A stretch of DNA of 64,000 nt from Streptomyces davaonensis JCM 4913 (GTDB taxonomy: Bacteria; Actinomycetota; Actinomycetes; Streptomycetales; Streptomycetaceae). The DNA lies in assembly GCF_000349325.1 (NCBI RefSeq), contig NC_020504.1, positions 2,576,053 to 2,640,052 on the forward strand. The letters are read 5' to 3'. Both the position numbers and the translations under genes were made by a program. Below, piece after piece: positions 1 to 8,179 of this stretch (its first letter is position 1; every line of letters starts with the position of its first letter). The notes beneath the pieces are model-generated. The model was not told the DNA's origin. It saw only the letters and a program-made list of their open reading frames with translations, and searched no databases.

Positions 1-1
1 G

Positions 2-268
2 GAAGCCTCCCCCGACGACCACGCGTCCGGTTCCCGTCCGCTGCGCCGCCGCGTCCGCGGTGCCACCCTGCGCACCGCCGAGGACACCGGCGCCCACCAG
101 ATGCTGCGCCAGGCCGCCCACCCCGCCGACGCCGACGCCGTACGGTCCGCGCTGGAGGAGTTCGAGGCGGGCGTGGAGCGGGCGCACCGCGTCAGCGACA
201 CCACACAACAGACCCCGATCCCCGAACAGCGGGACCAGAACAACCTCCCGGAAGGAGCGGAGCAGTGA
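2..268 (+). CDS. Conservon sensor kinase (CvnA-like), C-terminal end only
   Basis: Open reading frame running in from the left edge to a TGA, giving 89 residues of what must be a much longer protein. The visible part is a basic stretch (LRRRVRGATLR) followed by a low-complexity acidic and Gln-rich tail, as at the C-terminus of Streptomyces nitrate/sulfonate-sensing histidine kinases of conservons. No catalytic domain lies inside the window, so the identity rests on the tail and on the three following genes, which are the canonical conservon partners. Its stop codon overlaps the GTG start of the roadblock gene (GTGA), implying translational coupling and one operon. Confidence 0.7.
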   Translation, partial: EASPDDHASGSRPLRRRVRGATLRTAEDTGAHQMLRQAAHPADADAVRSALEEFEAGVERAHRVSDTTQQTPIPEQRDQNNLPEGAEQ

Positions 269-741
269 GTACGTCGACAGGTGCCACTCCGGCAGGAGCC
301 GCCACGCCGGCCGAGCTCCAGGCCGCCGCAGCCGACTTCACCTGGCTGCTGAATCGCTTCGCGACCGAGACCGCGGGCGTCGTCGACGCCATCGCCGTCT
401 CCTCCGACGGGCTGCTGATCGCGGTGTCCGAGCTGCGTGAGCACGCCGACTCCGAGCGGCTCGCCGCGATCGTCTCCGGCATCACCAGCCTGGCCGCCGG
501 GGCCTCCGGCAACTACGGCCTCGGTGGCCTGAACAAGGTCATCATCGACCTGGAGGGCGGGCATGTCCTGGTCTCCGCGATCGGCAGCGGGGCGGTGCTC
601 GGCGTGGTCACCGACAAGGAGGCCAAGCTCGGCAACATCGCCTACGAGATGACGCTGTTCGCCAACCGCGCCGGTGCCGCGCTCAACCCGCAGCTGGTGC
701 TGGAGCTGAAGAACAGCGTCGGCGCCGCGTCGGCCCGCTGA
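265..741 (+). CDS. cvnB: Roadblock/LC7-domain protein (CvnB-like)
   Basis: 158 residues with a single Roadblock/LC7 domain from about residue 22 to 140 (WLLNRFATETAGVVDAIAVS at its start, GNIAYEMTLFANRAG near its end). In conservons this protein acts with the membrane sensor kinase and the small GTPase CvnD as a membrane-associated switch, MglB-like in spirit. The GTG start at 265 overlaps the stop of the upstream kinase. It lies second in the operon A-B-C-D order, which is diagnostic. No signal peptide or membrane segment is seen, so it is a cytoplasmic partner. The family is secure; what this conservon senses is unknown. Confidence 0.92.
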   Translation: MSTSTGATPAGAATPAELQAAAADFTWLLNRFATETAGVVDAIAVSSDGLLIAVSELREHADSERLAAIVSGITSLAAGASGNYGLGGLNKVIIDLEGGHVLVSAIGSGAVLGVVTDKEAKLGNIAYEMTLFANRAGAALNPQLVLELKNSVGAASAR

Positions 742-783
742 CCGGTTCCACGCCGGTTCTCGAGAAGGACGGTTACGGACCCC

Positions 784-1200
784 ATGGCGGACGGCACCCC
801 ACCCCCGGGCCCCGACCCGGTCGGCCCCGCCCCCGCCGTACGGCCGTTCCTGGTCACCGCCGGCCGGGTGGCGCCCAGCGCGTCCGGCCGGACGATGCCC
901 GTCGAGACCCAGGTGGTGGCCACCGCCGAGGGGCTCGACTCGCTTGACCTGCTCTCCTTCGAGCAGCACGACATCGTTGCCGCGTGCCGGCAGCCGCAGT
1001 CCATCGCGGAGATCGCGGCCCGGCTGCGGCTGCACCTGAACGTCGTCCGGGTGCTCGCGGAGGATCTGCGGGCCGAGGGGCGGCTGACGGTGCATGTGCC
1101 GAACGCCGATGCCGTCCACGATTCATCCGTACTGCGAAGAGTGATCGATGGCCTGCGGGCCATCCCCGACTCCCGGGGGGTTCTCCGTGACACCGACTGA
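784..1200 (+). CDS. cvnC: DUF742 protein (CvnC-like)
   Basis: 138 residues. The Pro-rich N-terminus is followed by the DUF742 core, whose second half (about residues 62-105, HDIVAACRQPQSIAEIAARL) reads as a winged-helix-like segment. Third gene of the conservon, 42 nt after cvnB, with its end overlapping the start of the GTPase gene by 14 nt. DUF742 proteins are obligate conservon members. Their biochemical role is not settled; DNA- or protein-binding is an inference from the helix-turn-helix-like region. Confidence 0.92.
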   Translation: MADGTPPPGPDPVGPAPAVRPFLVTAGRVAPSASGRTMPVETQVVATAEGLDSLDLLSFEQHDIVAACRQPQSIAEIAARLRLHLNVVRVLAEDLRAEGRLTVHVPNADAVHDSSVLRRVIDGLRAIPDSRGVLRDTD

Positions 1201-1765
1201 ACCGGCCGCCGCCGTACGACCGCCGCTGCCGGTCAAGATGGTGATCGCGGGGGGTTTCGGCGTGGGCAAGACGACCGCGGTCGGCTCCATCTCCGAGATC
1301 GAACCGCTGACGACGGAGGCCGCGATCACGGAAGTCGCGGCGGGCGTCGACGACTTGACGCACACTCCGAGCAAGACGACCACCACCGTCGCCATGGACT
1401 TCGGGTGCATCACCATCGACCCGACGCTGAAGCTCTATCTGTTCGGTACGCCCGGACAGGAGCGGTTCGGGTTCATGTGGGACGACCTCGTCGAGGGCGC
1501 GGTGGGTGGGCTCGTCATCGTGGATACGCGCCGGCTGGACGACTGTTATGCGGCCGTCGACTACTTCGAGCACAAGGGGATCCCGTTCGCGGTCGCGGTG
1601 AACGCGTTCGACGGGAAGGTCGAGCATGAGATCGACGATGTGCGGTGGGCGCTGGATGTGAGTGACGGGGTGCCGGTCGTGGTGTTCGACGCGCGGGAAC
1701 GCGGCTCGGTGCGGGACGCGCTACTGATCGTCCTGGAGCAGGCGCTGGCCCGCACCGAAGCCTGA
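1187..1765 (+). CDS. cvnD: Small Ras-like ATP/GTP-binding protein (CvnD-like)
   Basis: 192 residues from GTG 1187. P-loop GGFGVGKTT at residues 22-30, switch-type motif TPGQERF replacing the usual DxxG, and NAFDG in the N/TKxD position. These features are typical of the CvnD/MglA-like GTPases of actinobacteria. I chose GTG 1187 (G-run just upstream, 14-nt overlap with cvnC) over the longer ATG at 1148, whose extra residues look like shifted cvnC coding sequence. It is the output GTPase of the conservon. The next gene is convergent with a 1-nt gap, so the conservon ends here. Confidence 0.92.
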   Translation: MTPTEPAAAVRPPLPVKMVIAGGFGVGKTTAVGSISEIEPLTTEAAITEVAAGVDDLTHTPSKTTTTVAMDFGCITIDPTLKLYLFGTPGQERFGFMWDDLVEGAVGGLVIVDTRRLDDCYAAVDYFEHKGIPFAVAVNAFDGKVEHEIDDVRWALDVSDGVPVVVFDARERGSVRDALLIVLEQALARTEA

Positions 1766-1766
1766 G

Positions 1767-2441
1767 CTAACCGACGTGCGCCCTGCGTACGCCACGGGAG
1801 ACCGTCAGTCTCGTCACCGCCCAGAACAGCGCCAGCGTCGCCAGCGCCATCGCCGCCACCAGCGTCGCTCCGCCCACCACCTTCTCGTAGTCCCGCTGGT
1901 ACAGGCCGTCCACGATGTAGCGGCCGAGGCCGCCGAAGCTGACGTACGCCGCGATCGTCGCCGTCGACACGATCTGGATCGCCGCTGAGCGCAGGCCGCT
2001 GAGGATCAGGGGGAGGGCGACGGGGAGTTCGACACGGAAGAGGACCTCCGGCTCGGCCATGCCCATGCCTCGGGCAGCGTCCACGGGGGCAGGGTCGACC
2101 GAGCGCATGGCCTCGTAGGTGGTGACGAGGATGGGCGGGATCGCCAGGACCACCAGCGGGATCATGACCGGTGCCATGCCCAGGCCCAGCAGCACAAACA
2201 TAAGGACCATCAGGCCGAAGCTGGGCAGTGCCCGGCCGGCCGTGGCGATCAGGGCCAGCGTGTTGCCGCCGCGGCCCGTGTGGCCGGTGAGCAGGCCGAC
2301 CGGGAGACCGATGGCGGCGGCTATGCCGAGTGCCATCAGGGTGTAGCCGATGTGCTCGGCGACCCGCGTGGGGATGCCGTCGTAGCCCTGCCAGTGCGCG
2401 CTGTCGCTGAAGAAGGCGTCGATGTAATTGAGGATGTTCAT
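1767..2441 (-). CDS. Osmoprotectant-type ABC transporter permease (second permease)
   Basis: 224 residues from ATG 2441, which overlaps the stop of the preceding permease (ATGA). It has five to six hydrophobic segments and the BPD_transp_1 cytoplasmic loop EAMRSVDPAPVDAARGMGM contacting the ATPase. It belongs to the ProW/OpuCB/OpuCD family, which imports glycine betaine, choline, carnitine or related compatible solutes. A longer in-frame start at 2546 exists, but the 35 extra residues are shifted upstream coding sequence. It is the last gene of the operon. A substrate-binding protein would be expected next, but the strand is occupied by the convergent conservon. Confidence 0.87.
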   Translation of the reverse strand: MNILNYIDAFFSDSAHWQGYDGIPTRVAEHIGYTLMALGIAAAIGLPVGLLTGHTGRGGNTLALIATAGRALPSFGLMVLMFVLLGLGMAPVMIPLVVLAIPPILVTTYEAMRSVDPAPVDAARGMGMAEPEVLFRVELPVALPLILSGLRSAAIQIVSTATIAAYVSFGGLGRYIVDGLYQRDYEKVVGGATLVAAMALATLALFWAVTRLTVSRGVRRAHVG

Positions 2442-3088
2442 CGCGTGGCCTTCCGAGGCATCCACGGGGTGAGCAGCATGCGGATGACGATCAGCACCGC
2501 GTCGACCAGGATCGCGAGCACTGCCGTGCCCAGGACGGAAAGCCATATCAGGCGTTCCTGGTTGTAGATCATGCCGCTGTTGAGCAGGTTACCGAGGGCG
2601 CCCTGGTTGCCGATCAGCATGCCTACGCTGACCAGGGAGATACTCGACACGGACGCGATCCGCAGCCCGGCGATGATCGCGGGCACGGCGATCGGCAGCT
2701 GTACCTGGAGATAGCGGCGTACGGGGCCGAAGCCCATGGCCTTGGCAGCGGCCAGAGTCTCCTGCGGGACCGAGCGGACGCCGTCGACGATCGCCGGGAT
2801 GAGGACCACCAGGCTGTAGACGGCCAGCGGGATCATCACGGTGAGTTCGGACAGGCCCGTGTAGTCGATGAGGATCACGAAGAACGCGAGGGACGGGATC
2901 GCGTACAGAACTGTCGTCACCCACAGCACCGGCGGGTACAACCAGCGCAGCCGTACGCAGAGTTGAGCGATCGGCAGGGCCACCAGCAGTCCGGCGAGCA
3001 CCGGGAGCAGGGCCTCGCGCAGGTGGAGGCCGACCAGGCCGAGGTAGCTGTTCTGGAGGTCGCTCGGCATGTCGAAGAGCTCACTCAT
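2438..3088 (-). CDS. Osmoprotectant-type ABC transporter permease (first permease)
   Basis: 216 residues with about five to six membrane segments. The EAA-like loop VRSVPQETLAAAKAMGFGP is the ATPase-docking site and the family is ProW/OpuCB. Its start overlaps the ATPase stop (ATGA, 3085-3088) and its end overlaps the second permease, so the three genes are translationally coupled. Together with the ATPase it forms an OpuC-like importer of quaternary-ammonium osmoprotectants. Substrate specificity cannot be read here because the binding protein is not encoded alongside. Confidence 0.87.
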   Translation of the reverse strand: MSELFDMPSDLQNSYLGLVGLHLREALLPVLAGLLVALPIAQLCVRLRWLYPPVLWVTTVLYAIPSLAFFVILIDYTGLSELTVMIPLAVYSLVVLIPAIVDGVRSVPQETLAAAKAMGFGPVRRYLQVQLPIAVPAIIAGLRIASVSSISLVSVGMLIGNQGALGNLLNSGMIYNQERLIWLSVLGTAVLAILVDAVLIVIRMLLTPWMPRKATR

Positions 3089-4224
3089 CGCGCGACCTTC
3101 TCCGTCGTCGCGCCCTGCGCACTCTTGGCGTGGGCACCCCGGATCGCCTCGCCGATGGTCTGCTGCGAGACCACTCCGGCCGCTCGGCCCTCCCCGTCCA
3201 CCGCGACGGCCCAGCCGGTCGGCGAGAGTACGGCGCAGTCGAGGGCGGCTCGCAGGGAGTCGGTGCCCGGCACGAACGGACGCCCGTACGGGATGAGTTG
3301 CGCCGAGTCGATCGCGCCCGCGGTCAGGTCCTGCGGCTCGGCCCAGCCAAGGGGCTTGCCGTCCAGGTCCGTTACGAGGAGATAGGGGGCGTCGGCCGTG
3401 TCGCGGGCGGCGATCTGCTCGGCAGTGGCGTCGATCGCGGTGATCGGAGAGGTGAGCAGCTCCAGGCCCGCGGCGGGGAAGAAGGACAGTCGCCGGATGC
3501 CCCGGTCGGTGCCGAGGAAGTCCTCGACGAAGGAGTCGGCGGGGTTGGTCAGCAGCTCGGCGGGCGGGGCGAACTGGGCGAGCCGGCCGCCGGTGCGCAT
3601 CACCGCGACCATCGTGCCGAGCTTGACCGCCTCGTCGATGTCGTGCGTGACAAAGACGATGGTCTTGCCCAACTCGCCCTGGATACGCAGCAGTTCGTCC
3701 TGGAGTCCCTTGCGGACGATCGGGTCGACGGCGGAGAACGGCTCGTCCATCAGCAGGACCGGCGGATCGGCGGCGAGGGCACGGGCCACGCCGACGCGCT
3801 GCTGCTGTCCGCCGGAGAGCTGGTAGGGGTACCGCTTGGCGAGCGCCCCGTCGAGGCCGACCCGGTCCATCAACTCCCTGGCACGGGCCCGGGACTTCTC
3901 CTTGCCCCAGCCGAGCAGGCGGGGCACGGTGGCGATGTTGTCCAGGATGGTGCGGTGCTGGAAGAGACCGGCGTTCTGGATGACGTAACCCATCGACCGG
4001 CGCAGGGTGTTGACGGGCTGCTGCTGGATGTCCTTGCCGTCCAGGAGGATGGTGCCCTCACTGGGTTCGACCATCCGGTTGATCATGCGCAGGGTCGTCG
4101 TCTTGCCACAGCCCGAGGGGCCGACGAGGACGGTGATCGAGCGGTCGGGTATCTCCAGCGACAGCCGGTCGACCGCCACCGTGCCGTCCGGGTACCGCTT
4201 GGTGACTGAATCTATCCGTATCAA
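3085..4224 (-). CDS. Osmoprotectant ABC transporter ATPase with C-terminal CBS region
   Basis: 379 residues. Walker A GPSGCGKTT (35-43), signature LSGGQ (136-140), Walker B VLLMDE (156-161), switch His in FVTHDIDE (H194). The region after about residue 250 is CBS-like (FVPGTDSLRAALDCAVLSP onward), as in OpuCA/ProV ATPases, where CBS domains sense ionic strength. It energises import through the two downstream permeases. First gene of its operon, with an 85-nt gap upstream to a same-strand small gene. Confidence 0.9.
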   Translation of the reverse strand: MIRIDSVTKRYPDGTVAVDRLSLEIPDRSITVLVGPSGCGKTTTLRMINRMVEPSEGTILLDGKDIQQQPVNTLRRSMGYVIQNAGLFQHRTILDNIATVPRLLGWGKEKSRARARELMDRVGLDGALAKRYPYQLSGGQQQRVGVARALAADPPVLLMDEPFSAVDPIVRKGLQDELLRIQGELGKTIVFVTHDIDEAVKLGTMVAVMRTGGRLAQFAPPAELLTNPADSFVEDFLGTDRGIRRLSFFPAAGLELLTSPITAIDATAEQIAARDTADAPYLLVTDLDGKPLGWAEPQDLTAGAIDSAQLIPYGRPFVPGTDSLRAALDCAVLSPTGWAVAVDGEGRAAGVVSQQTIGEAIRGAHAKSAQGATTEKVAR

Positions 4225-4309
4225 AACGCCGAATACCCTTCGGGTCTGGCAGAAGTCGCCCGCTTCCGGCCGGGGTTGAGCAAGCCGTTGCGGGGAGAGT
4301 CTAGACCGC

Positions 4310-4609
4310 TCACCAGATCAGGACTTCGACCGTGCGGTCCGGGGAGCAGGTGAGGGTGGCGAGGTGGTCCAGGTTCTCCTTGACCAGGGCGCATTCGGCC
4401 AGGAACGCGGGTATCTCCTCGGGCGCGACCAGGTCGCCGACGACCAGGGCCGGGGAGTACCGGGCGCCGAGGGAGCGGATCGCCCGGGAGCCCCAGACCT
4501 TGGTGCGCCGGCTCTCCGGACCGGCCAGGTCCGGGACGCCCTCGGGGGTCGGCTGGATGTCGATGTTCCCGTCCGCCCGGACCAGGAAGATCTCCACAGT
4601 CAGACTCAT
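4310..4609 (-). CDS. Small protein of unknown function
   Basis: 99 residues, MSLTVEIFLVRADG at the start, with no recognisable domain, signal peptide or membrane segment. The sequence is mixed alpha/beta in appearance (alternating hydrophobic stretch at the N-terminus, helical AEEIPAFLAECALVKENL-like region later), so it reads as a small folded cytoplasmic protein. Codon third positions are strongly G/C as in neighbours, which supports real coding. It is divergent from the methyltransferase at 4707 across a 97-nt gap and upstream of, but not obviously coupled to, the osmoprotectant ATPase. I do not recognise the family. Confidence 0.65.
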   Translation of the reverse strand: MSLTVEIFLVRADGNIDIQPTPEGVPDLAGPESRRTKVWGSRAIRSLGARYSPALVVGDLVAPEEIPAFLAECALVKENLDHLATLTCSPDRTVEVLIW

Positions 4610-4706
4610 GACCGCAGTTCACCATGGTGGGCACGGCCGCAACGACCCGTTTTCGGTGGGCGCCGGGATGTCGGCCGAAGGCGTTCGCGTCCCGCATGGT
4701 GGAGTC

Positions 4707-5507
4707 ATGAGCGAGCAGCGGCGCTTCGACGTCTGGCAGGCGGGACCCGGCTACGAGCGGTACATGGGGCGGTGGAGCCGGAAGGTGGCCGAGCGGTTCA
4801 CCGGCCTGGAGGGGCACGCCGACGGGCTGCGCTGGCTGGATGTGGGGTGCGGCACGGGGGCGCTGTCGGCGGTGCTGACCGCCCGGTGCCGGCCGGCGGT
4901 GGTGCTGGGCTGCGACCGGTCCGCCGAGCTGGTCGCGACGGCCCGGGAGACGGCGCACGGTCCGGTGGGGTTCGCGGTGGCCGACGCGCGGGCGCTGCCG
5001 GTGCGCGACGGATCGTGGGACGTGGCGGTGAGCGGTCTGACGCTCAACTTCCTTCCCGAGCCCGCCGAAGGGGTCGCCGAGATGGCCCGCGCGGTGCGAC
5101 CCGGCGGGCAGGTCGCCGCGTACGTCTGGGACTACGCCGAGGGCATGGAGCTGCTGCGCCGGTTCTGGGACGCGGCCGCCGCGCTGGATCCGGCGGCGGC
5201 CGAACTGGACGAGGGGCGCCGGTTCCCGATGTGCAGACCGGACCCGCTGTACGCGCTGTGGACCGGGGCCGGTCTTGAGGACGTCCGGATCACCCCGGTC
5301 GTCGTCCCGACCGTCTTCACCGACCTCACCGACCTGTGGTCCCCGTTCCTCGCGGGCCAGGGCCCGGCCGCCGGCTATGTGACCGGCCTCCCGCCCGAGG
5401 ACCGGGACCGCCTGCGCACCGCACTCGCCGAGTCCCTCCCCGAGGAACCGGACGGCACGATCGCGCTGGCGGCCCGGGCCTGGACGGTCCGCGGGACGAA
5501 GCCCTGA
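4707..5507 (+). CDS. Class I SAM-dependent methyltransferase
   Basis: 266 residues from ATG 4707, preceded by a purine-rich GTGGAG. SAM-binding motif I is WLDVGCGTGAL (about 38-48), followed by the acidic end of strand 2 (GCDRSAE) and the post-motif ADARALPV. This is the Methyltransf_11/25 fold, related to UbiE-type enzymes. The acceptor substrate is unknown and no biosynthetic partner is adjacent. The upstream 97 nt separates it from a divergent small gene. The frame is open for 375 nt further upstream, but those residues are the antisense of that gene. Confidence 0.85.
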   Translation: MSEQRRFDVWQAGPGYERYMGRWSRKVAERFTGLEGHADGLRWLDVGCGTGALSAVLTARCRPAVVLGCDRSAELVATARETAHGPVGFAVADARALPVRDGSWDVAVSGLTLNFLPEPAEGVAEMARAVRPGGQVAAYVWDYAEGMELLRRFWDAAAALDPAAAELDEGRRFPMCRPDPLYALWTGAGLEDVRITPVVVPTVFTDLTDLWSPFLAGQGPAAGYVTGLPPEDRDRLRTALAESLPEEPDGTIALAARAWTVRGTKP

Positions 5508-5527
5508 TCAAGCCCTGAGCGCCGACG

Positions 5528-6250
5528 CTACGCCGCCACCGGCACCCCCTCCGTCCGCAGCACCCTCCGCTCCGCGTCCACCGCGAACACCTGGCAGCCG
5601 GGACGGGCGGACGCCCAGGCGATTCCCTCCGTGCCCATCGCGAAGGCGGCGGTCGCCGTGCTGTCGGCCTCGGTCAGGGTGGCGGCGATGACGGTGACGC
5701 TGAGCAGGCCGGTCGCCGGGCGTCCGGTGCGGCCGTCGAGGATGTGCGCGCCCCGCTCGTAGTGCGCGGAGGTCGCCACTGCCCCGTCGGTGATCTCCAG
5801 CACCGTGCACAGCCGGTCGGCACGCTCGGTGTGCCGTACGCCCACCCGCCAGGGCCCGCCCGCGGCGACCACGTCACCGCCGGCGTTGAGACAGAACCGC
5901 TCCACCCCGGCCGCCCGCAGCAGCTCCGCCGCCCGCTGCACGGCCCAGCCCTTGACCACCGCGCAGGGGTCGAGGCCCCGGCCGGGCAGCCGTACGTCGA
6001 AGGCGCCGCCGGTGGCGACCCGGTACTCCTCGCACAGGGCGAGGACCTCGGCGAGGTCGGCGCTGACCTCGCAAGGGCCGATCTCGCCCCGGTCGAGGCG
6101 GGACACTTCGCTGCCGGGCTTGAACGGGCTGAACCGTTCGTCGACCTCGCGCAGCCAGGCGAAGACGGCGTCCACGGCGCTACCGGGGACCTGCTCGTCG
6201 TCCACCCGGAGCGAGACCGGGAACCCCATCACGTGCTCGACGCGCCGCAC
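5528..6250 (-). CDS. apbE: FAD:protein FMN transferase (ApbE family)
   Basis: 240 residues, somewhat short for ApbE because it lacks the usual lipoprotein signal. Motifs: GFPVSLRVDD at the start, PCAVVKGWAVQRA (flavin pocket), DGRTGRPA, and the metal-binding ADSTATAAFAMG near the C-terminus. ApbE transfers FMN from FAD to a Thr in the (S/T)GAT motif of partner proteins. Such a partner, with SGAT, is the adjacent upstream gene (1-nt gap), so enzyme and substrate are co-encoded. Without a visible signal peptide it may act in the cytoplasm before export, or its start may be mis-set; I could not find a better one. Confidence 0.93.
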   Translation of the reverse strand: MRRVEHVMGFPVSLRVDDEQVPGSAVDAVFAWLREVDERFSPFKPGSEVSRLDRGEIGPCEVSADLAEVLALCEEYRVATGGAFDVRLPGRGLDPCAVVKGWAVQRAAELLRAAGVERFCLNAGGDVVAAGGPWRVGVRHTERADRLCTVLEITDGAVATSAHYERGAHILDGRTGRPATGLLSVTVIAATLTEADSTATAAFAMGTEGIAWASARPGCQVFAVDAERRVLRTEGVPVAA

Positions 6251-6251
6251 C

Positions 6252-6668
6252 TCAGGCGCCCTGCTGGTCGAGGGCGGCCTGGAGGGACTCCTTGTAGCCG
6301 TCGCTGGTGATGGTGGCGCCGGACACCGTGTCGATGTCCGCGCTCTGCGCTTCGAGGGTCTCCTCGATCAGGGTCGGGACGGCCGCCGTGGTCTGCGGAT
6401 GGTTCGGCTGCTGGAGCATCCGGACGGAGGCGATCTCGTCGCCGTCGAAGGTCACCTCGACCTGCACGGCGCCCTTCTCGGTGTTCACCACCGGGCCCTC
6501 GACGACCAAAGCGGAGCTGCCGGACGTGGAGGAGGGGGTCGCGGAAGGGGACGGCGCGACACTCTCCGTCGTGGACGGTGCGGACGTGGTGTCCGTCGAG
6601 GGCGCGTAGCGCCACAGCGGGACCAGACCGACGGCGGTCAGGACCAGGACGGGTATGGCTCGCTTCAC
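6252..6668 (-). CDS. Exported FMN-binding domain protein
   Basis: 138 residues. Residues 1-20 form an N-terminal hydrophobic segment with a Lys-Arg start (signal peptide or membrane anchor). About 30 residues of Ser/Thr/Pro linker follow, then an FMN_bind domain (about 55-138) with SGAT at 116-119, the site of covalent flavinylation. Flavinylated proteins of this kind carry electrons outside the membrane. It sits between apbE and a ferric-reductase-like membrane protein in one operon (1-nt and 13-nt gaps), so the three probably make one electron-transfer chain. The terminal acceptor is not evident. Confidence 0.92.
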   Translation of the reverse strand: MKRAIPVLVLTAVGLVPLWRYAPSTDTTSAPSTTESVAPSPSATPSSTSGSSALVVEGPVVNTEKGAVQVEVTFDGDEIASVRMLQQPNHPQTTAAVPTLIEETLEAQSADIDTVSGATITSDGYKESLQAALDQQGA

Positions 6669-6681
6669 GGTGTCGTCCCTC

Positions 6682-8022
6682 TCATCCCGCCAGGCTGAAA
6701 CGCTCGAAGTGGATCTGCGGCTTGGGCACGTCCAGTGCGCGCAGGCTGCCCAGGACCGCGTTCATCATCGGGGGCGGCCCGCACAGGAAGACGTCCCGCT
6801 CGGCGATGTCCGGCACCATCCGGATCAGCTCGGCCGGGGCCAGCCGGTCCGGCGCCACCGGGCCGGTGACCAGATGCAGTTCGGCGCCCTTGGCGTGGGC
6901 CAGCTCGCGCAGTTCGTCGTAGAGGACCGCGTCCCGGTCACTGGCCACCCGGTAGATGACCACGGCGTGGCCCGCCAGCTCCTCCAGCAGCGCCCGGATC
7001 GGGGTGACGCCCACGCCACCGGCGATGAGCAGGGACTCCGGCCGGGTGCGGTGCAGGGCGGTGAAGGCGCCGTAGGGGCCCTCGGCGAAGACGCGGGTGC
7101 CGGGCTCGAGGTGGCGCAGGGCGGCGCTGCCGTCGCCCGCCGCCTTGGCGGTGAGGCGCAGGCCGCGGCCGTCGGGGGCGGCGGACAGGGAGAACGGGTT
7201 CGCCTGCCACCAGCGGTCCTTGGTCAGGAACCGCCACAGGAAGAACTGCCCGGCGCGGGCGGGCAGCCGGTCGAGGTCCCGGCCGGTGATGTGGATGGAG
7301 ACCACGTTGTCCGACTCGGGCACGACCGCCGAGACACGCAGCTGGTGGCGCCAGTTCCGCCACAGCGGCAGCACGAGCCGGCCCACCAGTACCGAGCCGA
7401 GGGCGACGCCCCACAGCGCGTACCAGTAGGCGGTGGCGGCGGAGGAGGCGGTGAAGGTCGTACCGACCGCGACCTGGTGGGTGAAGGCCAGCACCACCGC
7501 GAGGTAGGTGTACAGATGGATGAAGTGCCAGGTCTCGTACGCCAGCCTGCGCCGGGCGAACCGGCCGGAGACCGCGCCGACCACGAGGATGATCACCAGT
7601 GCGGCGACGGCCCGCAGCACGCCCTCGACGGTCTCGGCGAGGTCGACGAGCTGGTTGACCGGGTCGAGGCCGGAGGAGTCGGCGTAGCCGAAGGTGATGA
7701 AGACGGCGTGCGCCAGCAGCGTCCACAGGATGCCGAAGCCGGTCCAGCGGTGCCAGGAGGTCAGCCGGTCCATGCCGATCCGCCGGTCCAGCCACGGCAG
7801 CCGGGCCACCAGCAGCAGCTGGAACGCCATGAGCAGGGCGCCGTAGAGACCGGCGAGGCGGCCGAGGACGAGCAGCGCGTTGGAGGCGCCGAAGCCGACG
7901 TCGACGAAGAAGTAGGTCACCACGGCCGCGTTCGCGGCCAGCACGGCGTACAGGCCGGTGCCGGCCACCACCCTCGGGCGCATCGCCGTGGGGGGCGCGG
8001 GGGGCGATTGGACGGTCGTCAC
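6682..8022 (-). CDS. Ferric-reductase-like transmembrane FAD/NAD(P)-binding oxidoreductase
   Basis: 446 residues. The first about 210 residues hold six membrane segments with paired His (SWHRWTGFG, AHAVF, ETWHFIHLYTYL), as in ferric reductase/NOX heme-b domains. They are followed by an FAD-binding segment (RAGQFFLWRFL), a nucleotide-binding glycine-rich motif (LLIAGGVGVTPIRALLEEL) and a C-terminal FLCGPPPMM. It would move electrons from NAD(P)H across the membrane, probably to the flavinylated protein downstream. It is divergent from a two-component system across 157 nt. Metal or quinone reductase activity is inferred, not shown. Confidence 0.9.
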   Translation of the reverse strand: MTTVQSPPAPPTAMRPRVVAGTGLYAVLAANAAVVTYFFVDVGFGASNALLVLGRLAGLYGALLMAFQLLLVARLPWLDRRIGMDRLTSWHRWTGFGILWTLLAHAVFITFGYADSSGLDPVNQLVDLAETVEGVLRAVAALVIILVVGAVSGRFARRRLAYETWHFIHLYTYLAVVLAFTHQVAVGTTFTASSAATAYWYALWGVALGSVLVGRLVLPLWRNWRHQLRVSAVVPESDNVVSIHITGRDLDRLPARAGQFFLWRFLTKDRWWQANPFSLSAAPDGRGLRLTAKAAGDGSAALRHLEPGTRVFAEGPYGAFTALHRTRPESLLIAGGVGVTPIRALLEELAGHAVVIYRVASDRDAVLYDELRELAHAKGAELHLVTGPVAPDRLAPAELIRMVPDIAERDVFLCGPPPMMNAVLGSLRALDVPKPQIHFERFSLAG

Positions 8023-8179
8023 GGGTGGCAGCTCCTCATGGGGGTCCGGGGCCGGGGTACTGAGCTTGGCCGCAAGAAGCTGTCGATCCGCTGTCGCCGA
8101 TCTTTCAAGTGCTTATCGATCTGTCCGGGAGCCGGGATCGGGCTGTGGCGGCGGGGGGCGGGTGACGCACTATGAGCGG
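8023..8179. promoter_or_regulatory. Divergent intergenic region: reductase operon / two-component system
   Basis: 157 nt separating the leftward reductase-FMN protein-ApbE operon from the rightward response regulator and kinase. Both promoters and the likely target site of the regulator must lie here. I see no long palindrome or strong consensus promoter; the stretch AAGTGCTTATCGAT is the most AT-rich part. Confidence 0.5.

Noticed and set aside
4295-4310. Third DasR-type site near the osmoprotectant ATPase
   Set aside because: Only 11 of 16 matches, with poor left arm; it overlaps the stop of a small gene and lies 71 nt from the ATPase start. The GTCTAGAC core is suggestive but not enough.
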